Assembly (NCBI RefSeq): GCF_027497495.1
Contig: NZ_CP114205.1
Location: forward strand, 372,001 to 436,000
Direction of reading: 5' to 3'
DNA from: Streptomyces tubercidicus
Lineage (GTDB): Bacteria; Actinomycetota; Actinomycetes; Streptomycetales; Streptomycetaceae
DNA length: 64,000 bases
Of the stretch, positions 25,543-34,690 are shown piece by piece; the stretch's first letter is position 1; the number at the start of each line of letters is the position of its first letter. Position numbers and translations under genes: made by a program. Below the pieces are notes generated by a model. It did not search any database. It saw only the letters and a list, made by a program, of their open reading frames with translations, and was not told the DNA's origin.

Positions 25543-26055
25543 TCAGTGGGCCTCCGGCAAGGCGCCCTCGATGCCGAGGAGTTGCCGCTTGCGTACGGGC
25601 CCGCCCGCGTAGCCCGAGAGGGATCCGTCCGCGGCGATCACTCGGTGGCAGGGCCGGATGACGAGCAGCGGGTTCGCGCCGATGGCCGTTCCGATGGCGC
25701 GTACCGCGCCTCGCGCCGCACCGATGTCAGCGGCGACCTTCCCGTACGTGGTCGTGGTGCCGTACGGGATGGCCTCCAGCGCCTGCCACACCCGCCGCTG
25801 GAAGTCGGTGCCCCGGGTGGGGGCGCAGGCAATGGCGAAGCGGGTCAGCTCACCGTCGAAGTAGGCGCGGAGCTGGTCGGCGATGCCGTCGAAGGCGGTG
25901 GGGGCGTACGTCCAGCCGTCCTGGACGGTGGCGCCGCCCTTCTGCCCGGGTACGGACAGCGAGGCGAGCGCGATGCCACCCGGCGCGGTGGCCGATTCCT
26001 CGCCCACCAGCAGGAGTTCGCCCAAGGGGCTGTCGAGGGTGGTGTAGAGCGTCAT
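25543..26055 (-). CDS. ogt: Methylated-DNA-protein-cysteine methyltransferase
   Basis: A 170-residue suicide repair protein that takes O6-methyl from guanine onto Cys136 in the active site IRPCHRV. The DNA-binding helix-turn-helix is in IPYGTTTTYGKVAADIGAAR. The N-terminal RNase-H-like domain (TLDSPLGELLLVGEE) is complete. ATG 26055 overlaps the ada-alkA stop (ATGA), so the two repair proteins are made together. Confidence 0.94.
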   Translation of the reverse strand: MTLYTTLDSPLGELLLVGEESATAPGGIALASLSVPGQKGGATVQDGWTYAPTAFDGIADQLRAYFDGELTRFAIACAPTRGTDFQRRVWQALEAIPYGTTTTYGKVAADIGAARGAVRAIGTAIGANPLLVIRPCHRVIAADGSLSGYAGGPVRKRQLLGIEGALPEAH

Positions 26056-27572
26056 GGTCCGGTGCTTTCCGTAGTGGTGGGGCAGGGGTTCGCCGGCTCC
26101 GTGAGCGGCACGTTCCAGAAGTGGTGCATCGCGTACGAGCGCCAGGGCCGCCAGGTTTCCGCCAGCTCCCGCAGACCCGCCGCCGGGGCCCCGGCCCGGC
26201 GCATGCCGGCCAGTACGGCCACATCGCCGGTCAGCAGGACATCGGGGTCCCCCAGGGCTCGCATCCGGATGTATCCGGCGGTCCACGGGCCGATGCCGCG
26301 CAACCCGAGGAGCGCGCGTTCGGCCTCGTCCCGGTCGGCTCCGGCGTCCAGGACGACCGTACCGTCGGCGAGTGCGTTGCTGAGCGTGCGCAGGGTCGCC
26401 CGCCGTGACTCGGGCATCCCGAGTTCGGTGAGGGCGGCCTGCGCAAGGTCGTCGATACGGGGGAAGAGGTGGGTGAGCGCACCGGCCGGTTCGGGCAGCG
26501 GTTCTCCGTAGGCGGCAACCAGGGCACCGCCGAGGGTGCGGCCGGCCGCGACCGAGACCTGCTGGCCGAGTACGGCACGGACGGCGAGCTCGTCCGGGGC
26601 GGGGGCTCCTGGCGAGCGCAGACCGGGCCGCCGGTCCACCAGCCGCGCCAGTACGGCATCCGCGCCGAGCCGTTCGGCGACCGCGTACGGATCGGCGTCC
26701 AGGTCGAAGAGGCGGCGCATCCGCTGGCTCGCGGTGGTGAGATCCCGCAGCTCGGCCAGGTGCAGCCGGCAGTCCAGCCAGCCGTCGCCGGCCGCCTCGT
26801 CGACCTCGGCGATCCCGGCCCCGTGCGGCAGCCGCAGGGTGCGCCGGTAGGTACGGGCGCCGGGCTCGCCGCTGACTTCCTCGATCCCGGTGATCGCACG
26901 CCGCTGGAGGTGGTCGAACAGCTCCCGCGCCGCAAACGGGCCGCGGAAGGCCAGTCGCAGCGGCAGCACCCCGGGGGTGGTGGGCGACGCCACCGGGCCA
27001 AAACGAGTCGCCTTACCGGGGCGGGCGGCACGCAGCTCGCTCGGGGTGAGGGCGTAGATCTCCTTGATGGTGTCGTTGAACTGCCGCACGCTGGCGAAGC
27101 CCGCCGCGAAGGCGATCTCGGCCGCCTGGAGTCCGGTGGTCTGCAGCAGGACCCGGGCGGTGTGGGCGCGCTGTGCCCGCGCCAGGGCCACCGGGCCGGC
27201 ACCCAGCTCGGCCGTCAGCTGCCGCTGGACCTGCCGGGCGCTGTAGCCGAGCCGGGCCGCCAGCCCGGAGACGCCCTCCCGGTCGACCACGCCCTCGCTG
27301 ATCAGCCGCATCGCCCGCCCGACGACATCGGCGCGGGCATTCCACTCCGGCGAGCCGGGCACCGCATCGGGGCGGCAGCGCCGGCAGGCACGGAATCCGG
27401 AGCCCTGGGCGGCCGCGGCGGTCCGGAAGAAGGCGACATTGCGGCGGCGGGGCGTGGTGGCGGGGCAGCTCGGCCGGCAGTAGATCCCGGTCGTGGACAC
27501 CGCGAAGAAGAAGGCGCCGTCGAATCTGGCGTCCCTGCTGCGCACCGCCTCGTACCTGCTGTCCTCGTTCAT
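26052..27572 (-). CDS. Bifunctional Ada regulator / AlkA 3-methyladenine DNA glycosylase
   Basis: A 506-residue fusion. The N-terminal Ada zinc domain has Cys32, Cys36, Cys63 and Cys66 (GIYCRPSC and ACRRC), where methyl-phosphotriester methylation would activate the protein. An AraC helix-turn-helix follows (about 85-180, LAARLGYSARQVQRQL, AAGFASVRQFND). Then come an AlkA N-domain and the HhH glycosylase core LRGIGPWTAGYIRMRAL with the catalytic Asp in LLTGDVAV. It both senses alkylation and excises alkylated bases. ATG 27572 is immediately preceded by a perfect 16-bp palindrome and no Shine-Dalgarno. First gene of the repair operon. Confidence 0.92.
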   Translation of the reverse strand: MNEDSRYEAVRSRDARFDGAFFFAVSTTGIYCRPSCPATTPRRRNVAFFRTAAAAQGSGFRACRRCRPDAVPGSPEWNARADVVGRAMRLISEGVVDREGVSGLAARLGYSARQVQRQLTAELGAGPVALARAQRAHTARVLLQTTGLQAAEIAFAAGFASVRQFNDTIKEIYALTPSELRAARPGKATRFGPVASPTTPGVLPLRLAFRGPFAARELFDHLQRRAITGIEEVSGEPGARTYRRTLRLPHGAGIAEVDEAAGDGWLDCRLHLAELRDLTTASQRMRRLFDLDADPYAVAERLGADAVLARLVDRRPGLRSPGAPAPDELAVRAVLGQQVSVAAGRTLGGALVAAYGEPLPEPAGALTHLFPRIDDLAQAALTELGMPESRRATLRTLSNALADGTVVLDAGADRDEAERALLGLRGIGPWTAGYIRMRALGDPDVLLTGDVAVLAGMRRAGAPAAGLRELAETWRPWRSYAMHHFWNVPLTEPANPCPTTTESTGP

Positions 27573-27588
27573 CACAGTGTCCACTGTG
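27573..27588. promoter_or_regulatory. 16-bp perfect palindrome abutting the ada-alkA start codon
   Basis: CACAGTG-N2-CACTGTG occupies the 16 bases directly before the ATG at 27572 (minus). It replaces the normal Shine-Dalgarno position, so it may be an operator for autoregulation or an mRNA hairpin masking the start. Confidence 0.5.
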
Positions 27589-27727
27589 CAGCAGGTCAGG
27601 CGGCGGCGCTGGCGGAAATCGGACGGGGCGTTCGGGGAGCCGGGACCGTGCCCGGTCCGCACGTGAGCAACTGAACTCCCAAGGGAGGCCGACGCGCGTT
27701 CAGGGTTTCCCCGGCGTCGGGCCTGCC

Positions 27728-27895
27728 CTACGAGGCCACTACCGTGAGGATCACGAGAATCAGGAGGATCACGAGAGTCTCCCAGCGCATCGCTCTCCGC
27801 AGGACACTCAGGTCCGAAGAACCGCCCGACCCGCTACCGCGTGTCGAGAACACGCCGTCATCACTGCTGTCGCTGTTCCCGCTGTCGTCGCTCAC
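27728..27895 (-). CDS. Possible tail-anchored small protein (55 aa)
   Basis: GTG 27895 to TAG 27728 reads MSDDSGNSDSSDDGVFSTRG, then a Gly/Ser linker, then RWETLVILLILVILTVVAS. An acidic, Ser-rich polar half is followed by one C-terminal hydrophobic helix, as in tail-anchored proteins. Upstream GGGAG is distant and GGGGCAGGG is a weak ribosome site. Unrecognised; could be chance, though the composition split is convincing. Confidence 0.45.
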   Translation of the reverse strand: MSDDSGNSDSSDDGVFSTRGSGSGGSSDLSVLRRAMRWETLVILLILVILTVVAS

Positions 27896-28027
27896 GCCCT
27901 GCCCCGCTCCCTGCCCGGCTCACCGGCCGACGGCCTGCCTGCCGATCGCCGGACGTCAGCGTATCCCCTGGTCCGCGGCGCCGAGAGACGGGTACGGCCA
28001 CGGCGAACGGCTGATCGGCCCCGGATG

Positions 28028-28255
28028 TCAGGCCGGGGGCATCGGCCAGTCGTCCAGTGAGCCTCCGCGCCATTCGACGAGGCGGGGATCGTCCAGCGCG
28101 ATACTCCCGGCCGGGCCGGTGACGCCCGCGCGGCGGAGAAATTCGGCAACATCGCCGCGGCCATGGGCCAGGCCGACGATCTGCCCACGCACGGTCACTC
28201 GGCGGCCACCGGACGGCGTCGGCGGGTGCACGATGACAGGCGGATGCTCGGACAT
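28028..28255 (-). CDS. Small conserved-looking hypothetical protein (75 aa)
   Basis: From ATG 28255: SEHPPVIVHPPTPSGGRRVT, then VRGQIVGLAHGRGDVAEFLR and a C-terminus LVEWRGGSLDDWPMPPA. It is soluble with a compact beta-alpha look. I recall similar short Streptomyces proteins but can give no function. It is divergent from the HD-domain gene at 28347. Confidence 0.55.
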   Translation of the reverse strand: MSEHPPVIVHPPTPSGGRRVTVRGQIVGLAHGRGDVAEFLRRAGVTGPAGSIALDDPRLVEWRGGSLDDWPMPPA

Positions 28256-28346
28256 GCATCCAGCGTGCGCCGGGCTCCGCGCTCGCGCATTTCGGCAGCC
28301 GCCGAGTGCGTCACTCCGCCATGGACCATGGGCGACAATCAGGGCC

Positions 28347-28952
28347 ATGACCATGGACGATCTTGTGATTCCCGATACCCGTGCCTGTCGTACCGCGCTG
28401 GAGGTGGCGAGCGCCTACTGCTCACCCGCGCTGCTGAACCACTCCGTCCGGGCGTATCTCTGGGCGGCCGGCTACGCCTCGGCCAACGGCATCGCCTTCG
28501 ATCCGGAGCTGCTCTACGTGTCAGCCATGTTCCACGACATCGGGCTGGTGAAGGAGTTCGACAGCCACACCGTGCCCTTCGAGGAGGCGGGTGGCCATGT
28601 GGCGTGGGTGTTCGGGGCGGGCGCCGGATGGCCGGTGGAGCGTCGGGTACGGGCGTCCGAGGTGATCGTCCGGCACATGTGGGACGAGGTGGACGCGGCC
28701 ATGGATCCGGAGGCACATCTGCTGGTGTACTCCACCTCGTTGGACATCTCCGGGCGGCGTCCCGACACGCTGCCGGACGACCTCCGCACCGAGGTGCTGG
28801 CGCGCTACCCACGGCTCGGTCTCGGTGAAGAGTTCCTGGCGTGCTTCCGGGACCAGGCCGGGCGCAAGCCGGACAGCACCGCCGCGGCCGCGGTCCGCGA
28901 GGGCATCGCCGCGCGGATCTCCGCCAATCCGCTGGATGCGTACGGGACGTAG
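28347..28952 (+). CDS. HD-domain hydrolase, cyanamide hydratase-like
   Basis: A 201-residue HD-superfamily metal-dependent hydrolase. LLNHSVRAYLWA supplies the first His (His32) and SAMFHDIGL the HD pair (His63-Asp64); VAWVFGAGAGWP and VIVRHMWDEVD follow with further possible ligands. The overall pattern resembles cyanamide hydratase-like bacterial proteins. Substrate not known. ATG 28347 (MTMDDLV) or ATG 28353 are both possible. It converges on glxR with two hairpins in the gap. Confidence 0.82.
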   Translation: MTMDDLVIPDTRACRTALEVASAYCSPALLNHSVRAYLWAAGYASANGIAFDPELLYVSAMFHDIGLVKEFDSHTVPFEEAGGHVAWVFGAGAGWPVERRVRASEVIVRHMWDEVDAAMDPEAHLLVYSTSLDISGRRPDTLPDDLRTEVLARYPRLGLGEEFLACFRDQAGRKPDSTAAAAVREGIAARISANPLDAYGT

Positions 28953-29011
28953 CGGGCATCCGCAACGCCCCCGGGCCTGGCAGCCGTCGCAGTCGGCCGC
29001 GGCAAGAGGAA

Positions 29012-29044
29012 GCCCCGACCAGACGGGGGAAGACTGGCCGGGGC
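29012..29044. terminator. Hairpin after the HD-domain gene
   Basis: GCCCCG-A-CCAG (29012-29022) pairs with CTGG-C-CGGGGC (29034-29044) with one mismatch, 60 bp past the HD gene stop. Confidence 0.5.
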
Positions 29045-29121
29045 GGCTCGGGAAGGGTGCGTCGGCCTCTGCGTCAACACCCACACCCATTTGAACGGTG
29101 AACAACGGGGGCGCGTTCCAG

Positions 29122-29153
29122 GCGGGCGACGTGATGACCATCACGCCGCCCGC
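29122..29153. terminator. Second hairpin, downstream of glxR
   Basis: GCGGGCG-A-CGTGATG (29122-29136) pairs with CATCACG-C-CGCCCGC (29139-29153), one A/C mismatch, two-base turn. It lies just beyond the glxR stop (29179, minus). Confidence 0.55.
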
Positions 29154-29178
29154 GAGGAACGGCACGCCCCGCGGCGGC

Positions 29179-30075
29179 TCAGCTCCCGGCGTGGTCTCCG
29201 GAGAGGCGTTCGACGCCGCGCAGGAGGGCGGAGTGGTCGAGGCCGCCGTCGCCTTGTGCGCGGAGGGCGGCGATGAGTTGGGCGACGAGGCTGCCGACGG
29301 GGAGGGTGGCGCCGACGGTGCGGGCGGCGTCGGTGACGATGCCCATGTCCTTGTGGTGCAGGTCGATCCGGAAGCCGGGGCGGAAGTCGCGGGTGGTGAA
29401 GTTGTCCTTCTTGCGGGCCAGGACGGTGGAGCCGGCCAGCCCGCCACCCAGGACGTCGAGGGCGGCGCTCAGGTCGACGCCGGACTTCTCCAGGAAGACG
29501 ACGGCTTCGGCGCAGGCCTGGATGTTGACGGCGACGATGAGCTGGTTGGCGGCCTTGACGGTCTGGCCCGAGCCGTGCGGCCCGCAGCGCACGATCGTCT
29601 TGCCGAGCGCCTCCAGCAGCGGACGGGCGGCGTCGAAGTCGGCCTGCTCCCCGCCGACCATGATGGACAGCACCGCCTCGATCGCGCCCGCCTCGCCGCC
29701 GGAGACCGGGGCGTCCAGGACGCGGAGGCCCTTGTCGGCGGCGGCGTGGGCGAGGTCGATGGAGGTCTGCGGGGTGATCGAGGACATGTCGATCAGCAGC
29801 GCACCGCGCCGGGCGTGGGCCAGGATCCCGTCGGGGCCGTAGGCGATGGCCTCGACCTGCGGGGAGGCCGGGACCATGGTGATGATGACGTCGGCGTCGC
29901 GGACCGCCTCGGCGACCGAGCCGGCCACACTCCCGCCGCTCGTGGCCAGCCGCTCCAGTTTGTCGGCCTCCAGGGTGTAACCGGTCACCGGGTAACCGGC
30001 CTTGATCAGGTTCTCGGCCATGGGCGAACCCATGATGCCCAGCCCGATCCACGCGACCTTGGGAAGATTGCTCAT
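29179..30075 (-). CDS. glxR: Tartronate semialdehyde reductase (2-hydroxy-3-oxopropionate reductase)
   Basis: A 298-residue beta-hydroxyacid dehydrogenase: WIGLGIMGSPMAENL is the Rossmann/NAD(P) motif, DAPVSGGEAGAIEA the substrate-binding signature, and GSGQTVKAANQL carries the catalytic Lys. With gcl immediately upstream it should reduce tartronate semialdehyde to D-glycerate, completing the glyoxylate-to-glycerate route. ATG 30075 follows AAAGAGGCACCGT. A 167-bp spacer with two different tandem repeats separates it from gcl. The hydroxypyruvate isomerase often linked to this pair is absent from the window. Confidence 0.88.
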   Translation of the reverse strand: MSNLPKVAWIGLGIMGSPMAENLIKAGYPVTGYTLEADKLERLATSGGSVAGSVAEAVRDADVIITMVPASPQVEAIAYGPDGILAHARRGALLIDMSSITPQTSIDLAHAAADKGLRVLDAPVSGGEAGAIEAVLSIMVGGEQADFDAARPLLEALGKTIVRCGPHGSGQTVKAANQLIVAVNIQACAEAVVFLEKSGVDLSAALDVLGGGLAGSTVLARKKDNFTTRDFRPGFRIDLHHKDMGIVTDAARTVGATLPVGSLVAQLIAALRAQGDGGLDHSALLRGVERLSGDHAGS

Positions 30076-30090
30076 ACGGTGCCTCTTTCG

Positions 30091-30126
30091 CATCTCAGAA
30101 TTCACATCTCAGAATTCGCATCTCGG
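30091..30126. repeat. 14-bp tandem repeat, about 2.6 copies
   Basis: CATCTCAGAATTCA (30091-30104) and CATCTCAGAATTCG (30105-30118) are followed by CATCTCGG (30119-30126). It lies just upstream of the glxR ribosome site. Confidence 0.8.
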
Positions 30127-30184
30127 AAGGGGAGGACGGCGGCAGAGGGGTGCCGTCCGGGCCATTACGGGAGGGGCGGTGCCA

Positions 30185-30235
30185 GTTGAGGGGCGCCGCC
30201 GGTTGAGGGGCGCCGCCGGTTGAGGGGCATGCCGG
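30185..30235. repeat. 17-bp tandem repeat, three copies
   Basis: GTTGAGGGGCGCCGCCG occurs at 30185-30201 and 30202-30218; a diverged copy (GTTGAGGGGCATGCCGG) fills 30219-30235. It lies just downstream of the gcl stop at 30243. Confidence 0.85.
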
Positions 30236-30242
30236 TCCGGCG

Positions 30243-32024
<1,782 letters not shown>

Positions 32025-32083
32025 CGCGTACTCCTGCGTCGACCTGTCACGGGCAAGTTCCAGCGAAGCGCCGGAGAGAATGA

Positions 32084-32098
32084 TTCCGTATCGTGGAA
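32084..32098. promoter_or_regulatory. IclR-type palindrome upstream of gcl
   Basis: TTCC-N7-GGAA (32084-32098, reading TTCCGTATCGTGGAA) lies 60 bp upstream of gcl; CTAC-N8-GTAG follows nearby. IclR-family repressors such as AllR control gcl operons and often bind TTCC/GGAA-type palindromes. No regulator gene is adjacent. Confidence 0.45.
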
Positions 32099-32186
32099 CT
32101 TATGTTTTGCTCTACGGAAGGAAAGTAGAACGCAGCAATCCAGCCGTCAAGGGATGCCTGCCGCCGGACACCTACGGCACGACAAA

Positions 32187-32222
32187 GAGCCGCACACCGG
32201 GCCATGGCTCGGTGTGCGGCTC
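32187..32222. terminator. 13-bp perfect hairpin
   Basis: GAGCCGCACACCG (32187-32199) pairs with CGGTGTGCGGCTC (32210-32222), loop of 10. It can terminate the small minus-strand gene ending at 32266. Confidence 0.75.
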
Positions 32223-32265
32223 AGCTCCCGAAAAGGGTGAGGTGGGAGCTACCCCGGGGCGGTGG

Positions 32266-32439
32266 TCACCGGCCCCCTTGCACCCCTGCGGACGACGAGG
32301 GCATGTAGTGGTCGATCAGGCCCGCATGCTGGTTGGGCCGGGCGACCCGGTGGGATTCGGAGTGGTCGAGCCGGGGCCGCCGTCCATGCACCAGGAAGGT
32401 GGCGGCGCGGGCGGCCAGCCGGCTGAGGGGGGTCTTCAT
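32266..32439 (-). CDS. Small basic protein of unknown function (57 aa)
   Basis: ATG 32439 directly follows GGAGGACGG, an excellent ribosome site. The protein starts MKTPLSRLAARAATFLVHGR, is Arg/His-rich in the middle and ends YMPSSSAGVQGGR. It is followed by a clean terminator hairpin, so a real short transcript is likely. No family recognised. Confidence 0.45.
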   Translation of the reverse strand: MKTPLSRLAARAATFLVHGRRPRLDHSESHRVARPNQHAGLIDHYMPSSSAGVQGGR

Positions 32440-32616
32440 CCGTCCTCCGTTCGTAGCGTTCGGAACTTCGAGCGTACGGAACACAGGGCGAACGGGTAAT
32501 GATCTGAGCCAGAGTTGAGGGTATGGAGCAGGAGTTGCAACCGGTACCCCCACCCGCACCTCGGGCGGGACCACTCCGTCAGGCGCGAACTGCGCGCACT
32601 CCCCCACGAGTTGACT

Positions 32617-33843
32617 TCAGCGGATCGGCATCCCGGAGAGGGTCCGGGCGATCACCAGGCGCTGGATCTCGCTGGTGCCTTCGAAGATGGTGTAGATGGC
32701 GGCGTCGCGGTGCATCCGCTCGACCGGGTATTCGCGGGTGAAGCCGTTGCCGCCGAGGATCTGTACGGCCTGGGCGGTGACCTTCTTGGCGACCTCGCTG
32801 GCGAAGAGCTTGGACATGGAGCCCTCGGCGGAGGTGAACGGCTTGCCCGTCACCGCCATCCAGGAGGCGCGCCACACCAGCAGCCGGGCGGCGTCGATCT
32901 GGGTGCGCATATCGGCGAGCTGGAAGGCCACGCCCTGGTTGTCGATGATCGGGCGGCCGAACTGGGAGCGGGTCTTCGCGTACTCCAGCGCCTCCTCGTA
33001 GGCCGCACGCGCGGTACCGACCGCCATCGCGCCGACGGCGGGCCGGGACGCCTCGAAGGTGGCCATCGCGGCGTTCTTCAGGCGCTCGCCGCCCTTCTTG
33101 GCCTTCTCCCGGGCACGGGCGAGGCGCTCATCGAGCTTCTCCTTGCCGCCGAGCAGGCAGTGGCCGGGAATCCGGACGTTCTCCAGGACCACTTCGGCGG
33201 TGTGCGAGGCGCGGATGCCGTGCTTCTTGAACTTCTGCCCCTGGGAGAGGCCGGGGGTGTTCGGGGGGACGATGAAGGAGGCATGGCCCTTGGAGCCGGC
33301 ATCCGGGTCGACGACCGCGACGACGACATGGACGTTGGCGATACCGCCGTTGGTGGCCCAGGTCTTGGTGCCGTTGAGCACCCACTCGTCCTTGGCCTCG
33401 TCGTAGACCGCGCGGGTGCGCATCGCGGCCACGTCCGATCCGGCGTCCGGTTCCGAGGAGCAGAAGGCGGCGACCTTGACGTCGTTCACATCGCCGTACA
33501 TCTGCGGGACCCAGGTGCCGATCTGCTCCTCCGTGCCGTTCGCGAGCACGCCGACGGCGGCCAGGCCGGTGCCCACGATCGACAGGCCGATACCGGCGTC
33601 ACCCCAGAACAGCTCCTCCATGGTCAGGGGAACGCCGAGGCCCGTCGGGTCGAAGAACTGCTGGGCGTAGAAGTCGAGTGAGTACAGGCCGATCTTGGCG
33701 GCCTCCTGGATGACGGGCCAGGGGGTCTCCTCGCGCTCGTCCCATTCGGCGGCGGCGGGGCGCATGACATCCGCGGCGAAGCCGTGAATCCAGTCACGGA
33801 CTTCCTTCTGCTCGTCATTGAGCTCCATGGTGAACTCGGCCAT
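32617..33843 (-). CDS. Acyl-CoA dehydrogenase
   Basis: A 408-residue FAD flavoenzyme that makes trans-2-enoyl-CoA from acyl-CoA in beta-oxidation or branched-chain degradation. CSSEPDAGSDVAAMRTRA and GTKTWATNGG are the family signatures; the catalytic base is Glu388 in YTIFEGTSEIQRLV. The chain-length preference cannot be told. ATG 33843 (MAEFTMELNDEQKEVRDW). It is divergent from a TetR gene, and paired TTAC palindromes lie between the two, so it is probably repressed by that regulator until an acyl-CoA effector appears. Confidence 0.92.
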   Translation of the reverse strand: MAEFTMELNDEQKEVRDWIHGFAADVMRPAAAEWDEREETPWPVIQEAAKIGLYSLDFYAQQFFDPTGLGVPLTMEELFWGDAGIGLSIVGTGLAAVGVLANGTEEQIGTWVPQMYGDVNDVKVAAFCSSEPDAGSDVAAMRTRAVYDEAKDEWVLNGTKTWATNGGIANVHVVVAVVDPDAGSKGHASFIVPPNTPGLSQGQKFKKHGIRASHTAEVVLENVRIPGHCLLGGKEKLDERLARAREKAKKGGERLKNAAMATFEASRPAVGAMAVGTARAAYEEALEYAKTRSQFGRPIIDNQGVAFQLADMRTQIDAARLLVWRASWMAVTGKPFTSAEGSMSKLFASEVAKKVTAQAVQILGGNGFTREYPVERMHRDAAIYTIFEGTSEIQRLVIARTLSGMPIR

Positions 33844-33876
33844 GTCCCCTCCAGCTACTACCAGGCTTTTTCGATG

Positions 33877-33914
33877 TTACTAGCGGTAACTCGCAGTGTG
33901 TTACTCGCCAGTAA
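33877..33914. promoter_or_regulatory. Paired TetR-type operators
   Basis: TTACTAGCGGTAA (33877-33889) and TTACTCGCCAGTAA (33901-33914) are two similar palindromes with TTAC/GTAA ends, 24 bases apart start to start, in the divergent acyl-CoA dehydrogenase/TetR promoter region. Confidence 0.65.
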
Positions 33915-34007
33915 AAAATGTCAACTCCCCTGGGAATGAAATCGCCGTGGAGATCGGGTGTTACGTTGCGCCAGCGCCACGGATTCACAAGGGTGGGGAG
34001 CACGACC

Positions 34008-34655
34008 ATGGAAAGCACAGAGCACAGCGGCCGCCGGCAGACGGCGACCGAGCGCAGACGGCGGGAGCTGCTGGAGGCCGCCGAGCGCATTGTGCTGCGC
34101 GACGGCCCGGACGCCTCGATGAACGCCATCGCCGCCGAGGCGGGTATCACCAAACCGATCCTCTACCGGCACTTCGGCGACAAGGGCGGGCTGTACCGCG
34201 CGCTCGCCGTACGGCACACGGATGCCCTCTTGGCCAATCTGGCGACCGCACTGGACGCCCCCGTCCTGCGCCGGGACCGGGTCGAGGCCACCCTCGACGC
34301 CTACCTGCTCGCGATCGAGGCCCGGCCGCAGGTGTACCGCTTCCTGATGCACCCGTCGGACGAGGACAACGCGTCCGAGTCCGGCTTCGACGTCGGACGG
34401 CACTCCGCCCCCCTGCTGCGCCGGCTCGGCGAGGAGCTGGCCAAGGTGATCACCGACCGGCTCGACCTGGGGCCGGGCGGCGAGCTGACCGCACGCGTCT
34501 GGGGCCATGGCATCGTCGGCATGATGCATGGCGCCGGTGACTGGTGGCTGCGCGAACGCCCGTGCTCACGCGAGCAGTTGGTCAAGCAGCTGGCCGATCT
34601 GCTCTGGGGCCAGCTGGCCGCGGTCGACGACCGTACGGACGGCCCCGGCTTCTGA
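34008..34655 (+). CDS. TetR-family regulator of the divergent acyl-CoA dehydrogenase
   Basis: A 215-residue TetR protein: ATERRRRELLEAAERIVL, then HTH ASMNAIAAEAGITKPILYRH. The C-terminal domain (about 80-200) is the ligand part and ends WGQLAAVDDRTDG. ATG 34008 follows GGGTGGGGAGCACGACC. Its position opposite an acyl-CoA dehydrogenase with palindromes in between predicts autoregulation and control of that gene, with a fatty-acid-derived ligand (inference). Confidence 0.88.
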   Translation: MESTEHSGRRQTATERRRRELLEAAERIVLRDGPDASMNAIAAEAGITKPILYRHFGDKGGLYRALAVRHTDALLANLATALDAPVLRRDRVEATLDAYLLAIEARPQVYRFLMHPSDEDNASESGFDVGRHSAPLLRRLGEELAKVITDRLDLGPGGELTARVWGHGIVGMMHGAGDWWLRERPCSREQLVKQLADLLWGQLAAVDDRTDGPGF

Positions 34656-34690
34656 GCGCCGGTCCGGGAATCGGCGGGGGCGGCGGTCGT

